A stretch of DNA of 64,000 nt from Sulfolobales archaeon (lineage in GTDB: Archaea; Thermoproteota; Thermoprotei_A; Sulfolobales; AG1): positions 143,427 to 207,426 of the forward strand of contig JAVZPJ010000001.1 in the NCBI GenBank assembly GCA_038881635.1, read 5' to 3'. This document shows positions 26,181 to 35,228 of the stretch, piece after piece (within the stretch, counting starts at the first letter, position 1; each line of letters begins with the position of its first letter). The notes beneath the pieces were generated by a model. That model was not told the DNA's origin. It searched no databases and was given only the letters and a program-made list of their open reading frames with translations. The position numbers and the translations under genes are program-made.

Positions 26181-27416
26181 CTAACTTCTTACTCTCTCAA
26201 ATAAATTTTTCATTAATCTCGACATAAGCATGTCCTTAGCTCTTTCACGAGCGTTTCGAGACATGAGATCTCTTCTCTCGCGATCTTTTACAAGTTCTCT
26301 TATAACCCTCGCAGCACCTTCAATATCATCAGGACCTCTGAGATGAACCCCGTCAACACCGTCTCTCACCAACCATTTCTGTCCATACACAGCACTGGTT
26401 ACCACCGGAACACCTCCATACATGAATTCAAGCTGGGTTAATCCAAAAGCCTCCATTCTGGACATTATAATGTTTATATAGGAACTCTTGATAAGAGAAG
26501 CTTTAACCCTCTCATCTATCTCGCCAGTTATAATAACATTGGGCAGATTCTTAGATTCTTTAATAACTTGAGACCACTGATCGCCAGGTCTGCCAGCTAT
26601 AACGAAGATAACATCCCTAAGATCCTTCAAAGCTCTTGCCACTCTAACGATGGCGAGAGGATTTTTTCTTTCTTCGATAGTGCCTAAATAAGATATGATA
26701 ATTTTATCTCTGTCGATCTTAAATCTATCTAGAAAGAGATCTGGATTAGCTTTATCTATTAGAGAAGCTTCCTCATCATCTAGACCGCCGGGGAAGATAT
26801 GTATCTGTTCGGGTCTTGCACCCATAGAGATCATATCTTCAGCTTCTATACTAGTGAGACATATGATCAGATTAGCAGTTCTAAAGATCGAAGGATATAC
26901 TGTCGAGTTCCATGCTATTCTATAGGTTCTCTCTGCAGGAGAGTATCTTATAGGATCTGGAGGCTGGTAGTGGGACATATGAGCGTAGAATACATCCTTC
27001 TTCTCTTCACCTAGTGTAATCATAAGCCTCTTCCAAAGAACCCATCTAGAAGTCTCTTCAGGACCGTTCCATAGAGTTGAATGGGTCACGATGAAGTCTA
27101 TGCCAATATCTTTATCGATAGCTCTTAAGGTCGATATAAAATCTCTAAAGAAGATTCTTCTAGGAGGCCACATAGTAGAAGAACTATCAACCCTGATCGT
27201 GGGTATCCCAATAGCCGGATCTTTTTCATATATCATATAACCTTTTTCAGTCTTTATAACATCTTTTCTCGAGATTATACTCCTCCCATCGTGGTAGAGA
27301 CTTGTGAGAACCCATGCCTCATGTCCTAGAATTCTAGCCCATTTAACCATTCTCTGAGCAAGTAGCTCTTGTCCTTTACTATTAGATGTCTGGTACATTA
27401 CTGAGAAGAATTTCAT
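26181..27416 (-). CDS. GT4-type glycosyltransferase
   Basis: A retaining, GT-B fold glycosyltransferase. The true start is the ATG at 27416 (MKFFSVMYQTSNSKGQEL), in an ATGA overlap with the upstream channel gene; the longer frame reaching 27482 would run through that gene. The N-terminal domain ends around HIFPGGLD, and the nucleotide-sugar domain has IDRDKIIISYLGTIEERKN and the EX7E region SRMEAFGLTQLEFMYGG (about residue 320-335 of the 411). Together with the HAD phosphatase and the MscS-like channel it resembles the trehalose-type compatible-solute operon of Thermoproteus tenax. It probably makes a glycosylated solute or polyol phosphate; the acceptor is unknown. Confidence 0.85.
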   Translation of the reverse strand: MKFFSVMYQTSNSKGQELLAQRMVKWARILGHEAWVLTSLYHDGRSIISRKDVIKTEKGYMIYEKDPAIGIPTIRVDSSSTMWPPRRIFFRDFISTLRAIDKDIGIDFIVTHSTLWNGPEETSRWVLWKRLMITLGEEKKDVFYAHMSHYQPPDPIRYSPAERTYRIAWNSTVYPSIFRTANLIICLTSIEAEDMISMGARPEQIHIFPGGLDDEEASLIDKANPDLFLDRFKIDRDKIIISYLGTIEERKNPLAIVRVARALKDLRDVIFVIAGRPGDQWSQVIKESKNLPNVIITGEIDERVKASLIKSSYINIIMSRMEAFGLTQLEFMYGGVPVVTSAVYGQKWLVRDGVDGVHLRGPDDIEGAARVIRELVKDRERRDLMSRNARERAKDMLMSRLMKNLFERVRS

Positions 27417-28027
27417 TTTTTCAAAACCCTTTCCAGGATGTAACCGGTTATTAAAATTATCATAACTATTGTAAGACCCCACATGAGAGGTGTGAGCATG
27501 TCTCTGAGAACCCCTACATTTATACCTCCAACCTCTAGTGCGAATACTAGTGCAACTATATAGAGCAGGATCCTTAGGTATTCAGCTATAGATGTTAGAA
27601 TTCTTTCATCAGATGATCTAAGCTCAGAGCTCTTATAAAGATAGTTTATGAAGGCATCTACAAGTAGGAAACCGATCACTATTATGATGAAAGTTTTTAC
27701 AAATCCTGCCACATATACTGTAAGGATCTGGTATGATAGGGTAGAAACCTCAGCTATATTCAGATTACTAGAGAGATAATATACAGCGATTAGCATGGAT
27801 GATATGTATATGATCCAGGATGTCACAACACCGAAAAATTCGCTAGGAGTATAACCACCTCTGATCATAGCTCTGCCTATAGCGAATTTCCTGAACCATT
27901 CGTCGAAACCTAGCTTCTCAAGAAAAGCTCTGACAGCCATGCGAGATAGGAATCCTGCTACATATCCTACTACAGCTATGAGTATTGTTAATCCTACTAT
28001 GATGAGTATCTCATAAACTCCTTGCAT
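27413..28027 (-). CDS. small MscS-like mechanosensitive channel membrane protein
   Basis: A 204-residue protein with about four membrane helices (about 7-27, 68-87, 103-125, 150-198). It has the conserved-helix pattern of the MscS-like family (AVVGYVAGFLSRMAVRAFLEKLG, then LLVDAFINYLYKS) but no large cytoplasmic cage domain, so it is a shortened member. Channels of this type release solutes on osmotic down-shock. It overlaps the HAD gene by 17 bases and the glycosyltransferase by four; in T. tenax a channel gene sits in the same kind of operon with the trehalose synthase/phosphatase. A solute-release role is inferred from that. Confidence 0.78.
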   Translation of the reverse strand: MQGVYEILIIVGLTILIAVVGYVAGFLSRMAVRAFLEKLGFDEWFRKFAIGRAMIRGGYTPSEFFGVVTSWIIYISSMLIAVYYLSSNLNIAEVSTLSYQILTVYVAGFVKTFIIIVIGFLLVDAFINYLYKSSELRSSDERILTSIAEYLRILLYIVALVFALEVGGINVGVLRDMLTPLMWGLTIVMIILITGYILERVLKK

Positions 28028-28733
28028 AATCTAGAACCCACCTAGCTACACTGTCAAACTCTACTATGTAGTCTACATCAGGATTAAAATGCTTATTATA
28101 CTTGTGTCTAACGAGAACTCTGACATCGGCTTCCTCGAAAGCTTTGAGATCATTCTCACTATCTCCTAGGTAAACGATTTTGTCAACGCCTAATAAAGTT
28201 CTGAGGATCTTTACAGACCAGTCTTTCTCTCGATAGGAAGTGTAGATATCTAAAAAAGGATAGTACTTATACTCATAAATCTTTAAACCCAAGGATCTAG
28301 CTAGATCTATTATCGAATCAATTTCTGAAGGTCTTCCACCAGAAAACCTCCAATCTATACCGATCCCTCCTACGTAGGCGTCCAAAACTTTTTTAATCTC
28401 TAGCGTCACCTGATTCTCTAGAGCTTTTAACATACTAAGAATCTTCTGGATCTTTTCATTGCTCTCTCTTTCAACACTTTTTTCATCAACAACAACATAC
28501 CCTCCACCTCTGATCTCTAGAGCATATATACATGCCATACCATCAAGATTCACAGGTATCTTACTCCTCAGAAAACCACAGTCCTTGCTACTTATAACAG
28601 CGGTTCTAAAACCTTTTTCTCGCAAGATCTCAAGCATTTTAACATTATCCTCAGAGACTCTCAGATCTTCTCTCCTCCTATCCAGAGGCGCCAGAGTGCC
28701 ATCAAAATCAAAGAAAAACCCTATAACATGCAA
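28011..28733 (-). CDS. HAD-superfamily phosphatase, trehalose/mannosylglycerate phosphatase-like
   Basis: A 240-residue HAD phosphatase: catalytic motif I FFFDFDGTLAPL (both Asp), motif II VISSKD, a C2-type cap in the middle, and motif IV VYLGDSENDLKAF. The TLAP form and the GDSENDLKAF motif are those of the sugar-phosphatase group (trehalose-6-phosphate, mannosyl-3-phosphoglycerate or sucrose-phosphate phosphatases). In related archaeal operons the phosphatase is fused to a trehalose-6-phosphate synthase domain, which is missing here, so the adjacent GT4 protein may make the phosphorylated precursor. Upstream lies tRNA-Val(CAC). Confidence 0.82.
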   Translation of the reverse strand: MHVIGFFFDFDGTLAPLDRRREDLRVSEDNVKMLEILREKGFRTAVISSKDCGFLRSKIPVNLDGMACIYALEIRGGGYVVVDEKSVERESNEKIQKILSMLKALENQVTLEIKKVLDAYVGGIGIDWRFSGGRPSEIDSIIDLARSLGLKIYEYKYYPFLDIYTSYREKDWSVKILRTLLGVDKIVYLGDSENDLKAFEEADVRVLVRHKYNKHFNPDVDYIVEFDSVARWVLDYARSL

Positions 28734-28813
28734 TATAATCAGCGTAATCTATTATCTATGATAAAATATAAATTATTGATCCTCTTAATACAGGCGTGCT
28801 AGAGAACGTTTAA

Positions 28814-28888
28814 TGGGCCCGCGGGGACTTGAACCCCGGACCTCCGCCGTGTGAGGGCGGCGTCCTAACCAGGCTAGACGACGGGCCC
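28814..28888 (-). tRNA. tRNA-Val(CAC)
   Basis: Acceptor GGGCCCG/CGGGCCC, discriminator A, anticodon stem CCGCC/GGCGG with loop CTCACAC (anticodon CAC), T arm CGGGG-TTCAAGT-CCCCG. Same body as the other two Val genes in the window. Confidence 0.95.
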
Positions 28889-29011
28889 CTCTAATATCTC
28901 GGAGAAGCAGGTAAATAAATCTTACAGCCTGTAGTAATTGATGGATGAATTATTTTATTTACTAGAATGGGTTTTTAGAAGAATCTGAGCTTATCAAGGG
29001 CTGACGGTTTA

Positions 29012-29087
<76 letters not shown>

Positions 29088-29257
29088 CTATTTTCTATAA
29101 GAAAATTAGCAATTTAAGATCTTCTAAAAATCACCTGTTTTTGTCGCTTTTACAACCTTTCCTCTTACTCTTCTTCTCTTTCTCTTCCAAGACTTACACC
29201 ATTTTGATGGGTGTTCTAATTATTCTTAAAAGAGTTTCTATGATCCCTGAGCTGATA

Positions 29258-30508
29258 TTATCTAAGGATTCCTCTCTTCTCCACGAGCATATCTAGATTT
29301 CTTCTTACAGCATCGATGAACTCTTCTGTATATACTACAGCATTTATAGGAGGTTCTGAAACTCTTGCAACATCTTGCGTCATGATCCGATCTATTTCTA
29401 TAGTCTTTTTAACAGCTTCTTCAAGTATCTCGGAGAATGTAATAAGATCTCTTATACCATCTCTCTTACCTCTCTCCTTAAGAGCTCTAGTCCATGCGAA
29501 TATAATTGCTGTAGGGTTGGTAGAGGTCTTCTCACCTTTTAGATACCTATAATAATGTCTCTGCACAGTTCCGTGAGCAGCTTCAGACATATAATAGCCT
29601 TGGGGAGAGTAAAGCTCTGATGTCATTAGAGCTAGGCTTCCTGAGAATGCTGACGCGACAAGGTCTGAGATCACATCTCCATCATAATTCTTGGTAGCCC
29701 ATACAAAACCTCCTTCAGATCTAACAGCCCTAGAATAGGCGTCATCTATTAAATAGTATTCATATCTCAGACCCTCTCTATTGAATTCTTCTTTAAACTC
29801 CTCCTCATATATTCTATTAAATATCTCCTTAAATCTAGCATCGTAGATCTTCGATATGGTATCCTTAGTGGCAAACCATAGATCTAGTCTGTTCATAAGA
29901 GCATATTTAAAGGAGGCTCTCGCAAAACTTTCAATAGATCTGTCTAGGTTATGATATGCCTGAAGAACTCCTGAATCTTCGAGGCGAGGTAGCTTAACTC
30001 TGATCTCCTTTCCCGAAACAGATCTGTATATGATCTCAGCTTCTCCGGCTTCCTCAAATCTTAACCCAACACCAGAGTATATGTCACCATAAGCATGTCG
30101 AGCTACCACAATAGGTTTCCTCCAAAACCTTACTGCGGGAATTATATTGCTTAGAATTATAGGTGCTCTGAATAGAGTTCCATCGAGAATTTCTCTGATT
30201 GTGGCATTAGGACTTCTCCATTCTTTCTTTAGATTATATTCTTTAACTCTCTCGGCATTGGGAGTTATAGTAGCGCATTTAACACCTACACCCCATCTTT
30301 TTATAGCTTCTGCAGCTTCTATAGTGATCCTATCAGCTGTTTCATCTCTCCTTTTAATATGAAGATCATAGTATTCTGTCTTCAGATCCACATAAGGATT
30401 TATAAGCTTCTCTTTAACCCAACCCCACATAACTCTAGCCATCTCATCTCCATCTAGCTCTACTAGAGGTTTATCCATGGGAATCTTGCTAACCATATAA
30501 TCTCCCAA
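29258..30508 (-). CDS. icd: isocitrate dehydrogenase, type II (eukaryote-like)
   Basis: Oxidative decarboxylation of isocitrate to 2-oxoglutarate, NADP(+)-dependent by family; cytoplasmic. The 416-residue protein has the type II pattern: VELDGDEMARVMWGWVKEKLI, the phosphate-loop region RSPNATIREILDGTLFRAPI, ARHAYGDIYSG, TKNYDGDVISDLVA (metal-binding Asp) and EAAHGTVQRHYYRYLKGE with STNPTAIIFAWTRAL. These match human IDH1/Thermotoga-type enzymes, not the type I enzyme (closer to E. coli) known from Aeropyrum, Sulfolobus and Archaeoglobus. Starts at MGDYMVSKIPM; Met5 is also possible. Single gene, followed by tRNAs. Confidence 0.92.
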   Translation of the reverse strand: MGDYMVSKIPMDKPLVELDGDEMARVMWGWVKEKLINPYVDLKTEYYDLHIKRRDETADRITIEAAEAIKRWGVGVKCATITPNAERVKEYNLKKEWRSPNATIREILDGTLFRAPIILSNIIPAVRFWRKPIVVARHAYGDIYSGVGLRFEEAGEAEIIYRSVSGKEIRVKLPRLEDSGVLQAYHNLDRSIESFARASFKYALMNRLDLWFATKDTISKIYDARFKEIFNRIYEEEFKEEFNREGLRYEYYLIDDAYSRAVRSEGGFVWATKNYDGDVISDLVASAFSGSLALMTSELYSPQGYYMSEAAHGTVQRHYYRYLKGEKTSTNPTAIIFAWTRALKERGKRDGIRDLITFSEILEEAVKKTIEIDRIMTQDVARVSEPPINAVVYTEEFIDAVRRNLDMLVEKRGILR

Positions 30509-30667
30509 TAAGGTATTGTAAATATTGATAGATATAAAAATAATTATAAAAGCTCAGTAGCTATAGAATGGCTAAGTGTTTTCTCATAATCAGTGATCTC
30601 TAGAGATATCTTATTACATCGAATAAAAGAAGTTAGAAGGTCTTATGATCTAAGCTCGATTATTTCT

Positions 30668-32110
30668 TCATATAGAGGACGACCCCACGGAGAAAGTAAC
30701 ATAGAGATAGGATGCAAGCATGGCGCCTGATACTATAAAGACTCCTATATGATGTAACACAATTGATGCTGTAAAGCCTATGAAAACTACTGGTGAGAAG
30801 AGTATTTCAGGGATAAGATCTTTTATTCTAGTTCTCATCTTCTCAGAATCTCCTTTAGGTGTAACCTTATATCTATACCTCTTAGGATTAGCTAGAGCCT
30901 TCAACTGGCTAAGCCCTAGTACAGGTGTCAACACAGAACTAGTAGCTGAAGAAGTTCCCAACCATTTCAGACTTCTAAGTATTGGAGCTCCAGCTCTTAT
31001 CTTTAATATGGCTATGTAGAATGCTACGTAGAGTATTGAAGATGCTATCCATAGATATAATAATGATGAAACCTGTAGCACAGGGTCTTCAGAAGGTCTT
31101 ATCACGGCATAGGACAAGTAAAATAGAGGAGTTATAATTAGAAGTACTAGAGCTGGGATGTATTGTAAGGCGTATAAGATCAGCTCTAATTTTCTAACTA
31201 TGCTATCTCGTGCTCTTATTATAAGTTTGAATCCTCTTAAAACAGCTTGCATCGCTCCATAAGCCCATCTACTCTGTTGAACCTTGAACGCCGTATAGGT
31301 TGATGGTACTAAGACTTCTACCAAGGCATTGTCTTCATAACATGTCTTGAGACCGCTTCTGAACATTTTAATTCCAATCCAATAATCATCCTGAACAATG
31401 TCATGATCTATAGGACCTATATTTGAAAAGATCTCTCTACGGAAGACTGTTCCACTGCCGAGAGGAACAATGTAAAACCCCCACGAAGATCTTCCGTAGT
31501 ATAACAGTGTTTGTATAAATGTAGTGGAAGCTGTTAGAGCGTAGCCTATTCTAGATCTAAAGTAGCTCCTGCCAATCCACCTACCAACTACAGCATCACA
31601 CTTCTCGGATATCATTTTCTCATAAGCTCTTAACAGAAAATCCTGAGAGAGAGTAGTGTCAGCATCAACTATAGCTATTATTTCTCCAGAAGATCTTGCT
31701 ATAGCCTCGTTAATAGCACCGTTTCTCCCTCCAGCAGGCTTCTCTCTATATATAGTAATGATCTTTGTTTTGGTATCTCTGCTTATCATATCAACTAGAT
31801 CTTCTATAAGAGTTCTTCTATCCCTCGAATCATCTGCCACGAGAATTATCTCGAGAAATTCTCTATCCCATTTAAGTCTCGCACTACTTTCAATAGATCT
31901 CTTCAATATATCTAGATCTTCATCTTTCTCTGGAATAATAACTGAGGCTCTAATCTTTGGAAATGTATCATTATTTTTCTCTTCAACTCCTGCAATACCC
32001 GTATTCTTTCTGTATACTCTTAAAAAGCCTATTGCATAGAATGTATGTATAATCTGCACAGATGCAAGAGATAGGAGCATAACTCCTGCGAGAATCTGTA
32101 GAAATATCAT
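30668..32110 (-). CDS. GT2-family membrane glycosyltransferase
   Basis: A processive-type GT2 enzyme, 480 residues: one N-terminal membrane helix (about 2-27), then the GT-A domain with VDADTT (DXD, about 155), PLGSGTVFRREIF (acceptor loop) and the QSRWAYGAMQ (QXXRW) motif at about 290 that marks cellulose synthase/hyaluronan synthase-like enzymes. Several C-terminal membrane helices follow. It probably makes a surface or extracellular polysaccharide, or glycosylates a lipid carrier. Single gene, divergent from the aminotransferase at 32270. Confidence 0.85.
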   Translation of the reverse strand: MIFLQILAGVMLLSLASVQIIHTFYAIGFLRVYRKNTGIAGVEEKNNDTFPKIRASVIIPEKDEDLDILKRSIESSARLKWDREFLEIILVADDSRDRRTLIEDLVDMISRDTKTKIITIYREKPAGGRNGAINEAIARSSGEIIAIVDADTTLSQDFLLRAYEKMISEKCDAVVGRWIGRSYFRSRIGYALTASTTFIQTLLYYGRSSWGFYIVPLGSGTVFRREIFSNIGPIDHDIVQDDYWIGIKMFRSGLKTCYEDNALVEVLVPSTYTAFKVQQSRWAYGAMQAVLRGFKLIIRARDSIVRKLELILYALQYIPALVLLIITPLFYLSYAVIRPSEDPVLQVSSLLYLWIASSILYVAFYIAILKIRAGAPILRSLKWLGTSSATSSVLTPVLGLSQLKALANPKRYRYKVTPKGDSEKMRTRIKDLIPEILFSPVVFIGFTASIVLHHIGVFIVSGAMLASYLYVTFSVGSSSI

Positions 32111-32227
32111 TATCCTCTCCTAATAGGTTTTAAAAAATCCCTTTAATATATAGGAGGTTTTTGAGGGTCTATTATATTCTTTTCTTTCTATCAGAATAGA
32201 TTTTTCTAGATAAGATTTTAACTTTGA

Positions 32228-32240
32228 TAAGTATAAAACC
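32228..32240 (+). promoter_or_regulatory. TATA box of the aminotransferase gene
   Basis: AAGTATAAAACC lies about 32-40 bases before the GTG start at 32270, giving a short leader or none. Confidence 0.5.
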
Positions 32241-32269
32241 CTCGCTTATCATTCTCTAAAGGGATTAGT

Positions 32270-33625
32270 GTGAAGTCTTTAAAAGAGAAGATCGAAAAGA
32301 TCGTTCATGAGAATACAGAGATCTACCTTAAAAGAACTCCAAGTTCTAGAAAGCTTTTTGACAAGGCCAGAAGATTCCTCCCAGGTGGTGTATCCTATTC
32401 CATAAGATTCTTTTCACCTTATCCTCTATACATAAGTAAAGCCAAAGGATCTAAAGTATGGGATGTTGACGGAAACGAGTACACAGATTTTTGGATGGGT
32501 CATGGAACACATGTACTAGGACATTCACCTGATCTCGTCGTCGAGGCTGTTAGAGAGATTATAGGAAGAGGAACCCACTTCGGATATGAGAATCCTTATG
32601 AGGTAGAGTTTGCGGAATTCCTAACCAGAACATTGCCAGGAATGGATCAGATAAGATTCAGTATGAGTGGTACTGAGAGTAACATGTATGCTCTGAGACT
32701 AGCCAGAGCTTATACTAGGAGAAAATATGTGATAAAATTTGAAGGAGGCTGGCACGGAGGCTTAGACCAGCTTCATGTAGGGGTATCACCTCCTTATGAT
32801 GATCCCGAGACCTTAGGTCTTCCAAGAGATTTTGTAAAGTATACTCTAATTGCAAGATACAATTCTATAGAAGATGTGGAAAAACTGCTGAAGATATATG
32901 ATGTAGCGGCTGTTATAGTAGAACCAGTGCTAGGTGCAGGAGGATGTATCGAGGCTAGGCAGGAGTTTTTAAAAGAATTGAGAAGACTTACAGAAGAGCA
33001 TGGATCTGTACTTATATTTGATGAGGTTATAACAGGTTTCAGACTTGCTTTCGGAGGTGCTCAAGAATACTTTAATATTAGAGCAGATCTCGTGACATAC
33101 GGAAAGATCATCGGAGGAGGATTTCCAGGAGCTGGTGCTTTCGGAGGGAGAAGCGATCTAATGGATCTCCTAGATCATATTAAGAGGCCTAAGTCGAGAG
33201 AGAGAAGTGGTCATGGAGGAACGTTTACAGGGAATCCTGTTAATTCTGTTGCTGGCTATGTGCTTTTAAAATATTTATATGAGAACAGAGGGCTCTATGA
33301 CGAGTTTAATAAAATATGGGATCAAACAAGATCTAGAATAGATAAGATCTGCGAGGAATCAAATAGAATATGCTGGGCCACAGGTGTTGGAAGCATGCTT
33401 GGGATTCATTTTACTAGAGAAAGACCATGGGATAACAGGAGTGCTAGACTTAATAGACTTGATGAAGAGATTCCTAGAGCTCTTCATCTTTTCATGAGAA
33501 ACCACGGGATGTTATACATGACTGAAGACATGATACATCTACTGCCTTCTATGGTTCATGACAGGAGTGAAATAGATAAATTTGTAGATCTATTCGCGCA
33601 GTTTATAGAGCTGCTCAAGCTATGA
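32270..33625 (+). CDS. class III aminotransferase, glutamate-1-semialdehyde aminomutase-like
   Basis: PLP-dependent fold I enzyme, 451 residues. Seen: the N-terminal GGVSYSIRFFSPYP, FWMGHGTHVLGH, SGTESNMYALRLARA, the Asp-containing LIFDEVITGFRLAFGG and the PLP lysine in LVTYGKIIGGGFPGAG (about residue 280). These are the HemL family motifs. It carries about 25 extra N-terminal residues relative to HemL. No other heme gene is nearby, so it may instead be one of the archaeal amino acid racemases or omega-aminotransferases of this branch. GTG 32270 is the start suggested by a promoter about 35 bases upstream. Confidence 0.82.
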   Translation: MKSLKEKIEKIVHENTEIYLKRTPSSRKLFDKARRFLPGGVSYSIRFFSPYPLYISKAKGSKVWDVDGNEYTDFWMGHGTHVLGHSPDLVVEAVREIIGRGTHFGYENPYEVEFAEFLTRTLPGMDQIRFSMSGTESNMYALRLARAYTRRKYVIKFEGGWHGGLDQLHVGVSPPYDDPETLGLPRDFVKYTLIARYNSIEDVEKLLKIYDVAAVIVEPVLGAGGCIEARQEFLKELRRLTEEHGSVLIFDEVITGFRLAFGGAQEYFNIRADLVTYGKIIGGGFPGAGAFGGRSDLMDLLDHIKRPKSRERSGHGGTFTGNPVNSVAGYVLLKYLYENRGLYDEFNKIWDQTRSRIDKICEESNRICWATGVGSMLGIHFTRERPWDNRSARLNRLDEEIPRALHLFMRNHGMLYMTEDMIHLLPSMVHDRSEIDKFVDLFAQFIELLKL

Positions 33626-34056
33626 GACTAATAAATCAGATAATCGAGATCTGGAATCAATCCTAAAGTTAATTCCTCAATATTTATTAAATTAAGATCA
33701 TCATTGAAATATAAGCTCTGTCTTCTTTCTGATATTTATCCAGGTCTATATTTCTTGGTTTAATATCTTTATCTATCAAATAAGTCTTGGTGTTATAATG
33801 CTAAGCTCGTATGGTAGATCCTCATAGAAGGGTTTTTAAGTTCTCTGAGCTCATAAGATCAATATACTTTTAGAGTTTCAAGATTTTAGAGCAACAAGCT
33901 TCGAGCGATGTGAAGAAATTTCTACGGCAAAAAGGTTCTGGAGAAACCGCTAAGAAGCAGACGGTTGAGAAGCCTGAAAGCCTGTGAATAGCTATCTATC
34001 GGGAAACGGTTAATCTGTAAACTTTTAAATTTACTATATAATCAAAGTTAAATGGT
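33626..34056. other. gap before tRNA-Ala(TGC), with a possible small RNA or short frame
   Basis: About 430 bases. The first half is AT-rich with nothing notable. From about 33895 to 34015 the GC content rises and AACCG (33945-33949) can pair with CGGTT at 33962-33966, closing a 12-base loop, or with a second CGGTT at 34007-34011. The same stretch has a 25-codon frame from GTG 33910 (MKKFLRQKGSGETAKK...), ending at TGA. Short blocks (CGATGTG, CTAAGAAGCAG, GAAAGC, AATAGCT) recall, in order, the L11-binding part of 23S rRNA, but spacing differs and its closing stem is absent. The upstream boundary of the tRNA promoter is at about 34021-34045 (TTTTAAATTTACTATATAATC). Confidence 0.3.
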
Positions 34057-34131
<75 letters not shown>

Positions 34132-34169
34132 CTTGATTTTACAAGCGAGTTCTGGCAAAATTTTATATT

Positions 34170-35207
34170 CTATCGATCGAGTGGTGCTACTAGAGATCTG
34201 CATTCTCTCGTGCCTAGAGATATGGTGTAGTATTCCTCTCCAGTTCTAAAATCATAGACTTTCTGTAAACTTCCTCTTACCTTTACAAAACCTCCTTCGT
34301 AGAGTATCGGTGAGAAGGATCCTTCATAGATCATGATTTTAACCTCGCCATCTTCATCTTCTATATCAGATCTATATGAACCCCTTAATTTGATCAGAGC
34401 TTCTCCCGGATATTGAATAGCTCCACATTGTTTAGGTTCTACAAATCCTTCGACCTCTACACATTTAATTGTTTTCGATGTATATCTGCAGGGATAAGCA
34501 CAGTAATCCTGTGGAAATACAATGGAAACATGCTTATCCTTGTAAACTCCTCTTCTGTAGATCCTATACATCATCTTAGCTAGATCTAGATCTATTCCAT
34601 GTAGGGTTGTTTGATTAGAAATCCAATTAAGGAGATCTTCATTTTCAAGAGGTTTTAAAATTGACTCTATATTCTCCAGTATACCTCTTATATTGTCGCA
34701 ACCATAGATCAGGAGATCTATATCACTGTAAGCTGTGTTATGAAAACCTCCTAGAATACTACCTCCAACACCTATACTGTCTAATGGCACACCTACGTAG
34801 CTTTTTATCAGGTCTATGAATTCAGCTACTTTAAATTCTAGACTATCTCTAGGTCTTAAATATATCTCGTAAGCTCTTTCCTCAGGGTTTAATATCTTAT
34901 AAACACGGTCTCTGGATACATAGGGTATCTCAGCTCCATAAGTTATCTCATATGCTTTTTCTTGATATCTCTCGAACACTCTTCTTACATGGTTTATAGA
35001 GTATCTCTCTACAACACGTTTAAGAGGTATATTTCTATAGATCCATATGCTCTTACCACCTGCTTCTAAATATTCTTGAGGTATGTATTTAAGATATGCA
35101 TATATTCTGCCAGGTGGGTGCACTGATCCGAAGACTATATATATTCTCTGCTCTAGATCTACGATCATATCATGATCAAGAATAGCATCATGTCTTGCCC
35201 TAGCCAA
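34170..35207 (-). CDS. nucleotidyltransferase-fold protein (archaeal, uncharacterised)
   Basis: A 345-residue protein whose centre has the polymerase-beta-type nucleotidyltransferase signature GVGGSILGGFHNTAYSDIDLLIYG (GG...S plus DXD, about residue 148-170). The N-terminal 60 residues begin with FGSVHPPGRIYAYLKYIP, and the C-terminal domain has three to four cysteines (YCAYPCRYTSKTIKC) and an OB-like beta segment. It is an archaeal conserved type with no known role; tRNA or sugar nucleotidylation are possible. It ends close to tRNA-Ala and follows the HTH_10 regulator by 21 bases on the same strand, so the two may be one transcript. Confidence 0.78.
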   Translation of the reverse strand: MARARHDAILDHDMIVDLEQRIYIVFGSVHPPGRIYAYLKYIPQEYLEAGGKSIWIYRNIPLKRVVERYSINHVRRVFERYQEKAYEITYGAEIPYVSRDRVYKILNPEERAYEIYLRPRDSLEFKVAEFIDLIKSYVGVPLDSIGVGGSILGGFHNTAYSDIDLLIYGCDNIRGILENIESILKPLENEDLLNWISNQTTLHGIDLDLAKMMYRIYRRGVYKDKHVSIVFPQDYCAYPCRYTSKTIKCVEVEGFVEPKQCGAIQYPGEALIKLRGSYRSDIEDEDGEVKIMIYEGSFSPILYEGGFVKVRGSLQKVYDFRTGEEYYTISLGTRECRSLVAPLDR

Positions 35208-35228
35208 GCTTTCTGCTAGCCCTCCATC

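Noticed and set aside
27417..27482. A longer N-terminus for the GT4 gene
   Set aside because: It would read 22 codons inside the channel gene, and a clean ATGA overlap gives the start at 27416.
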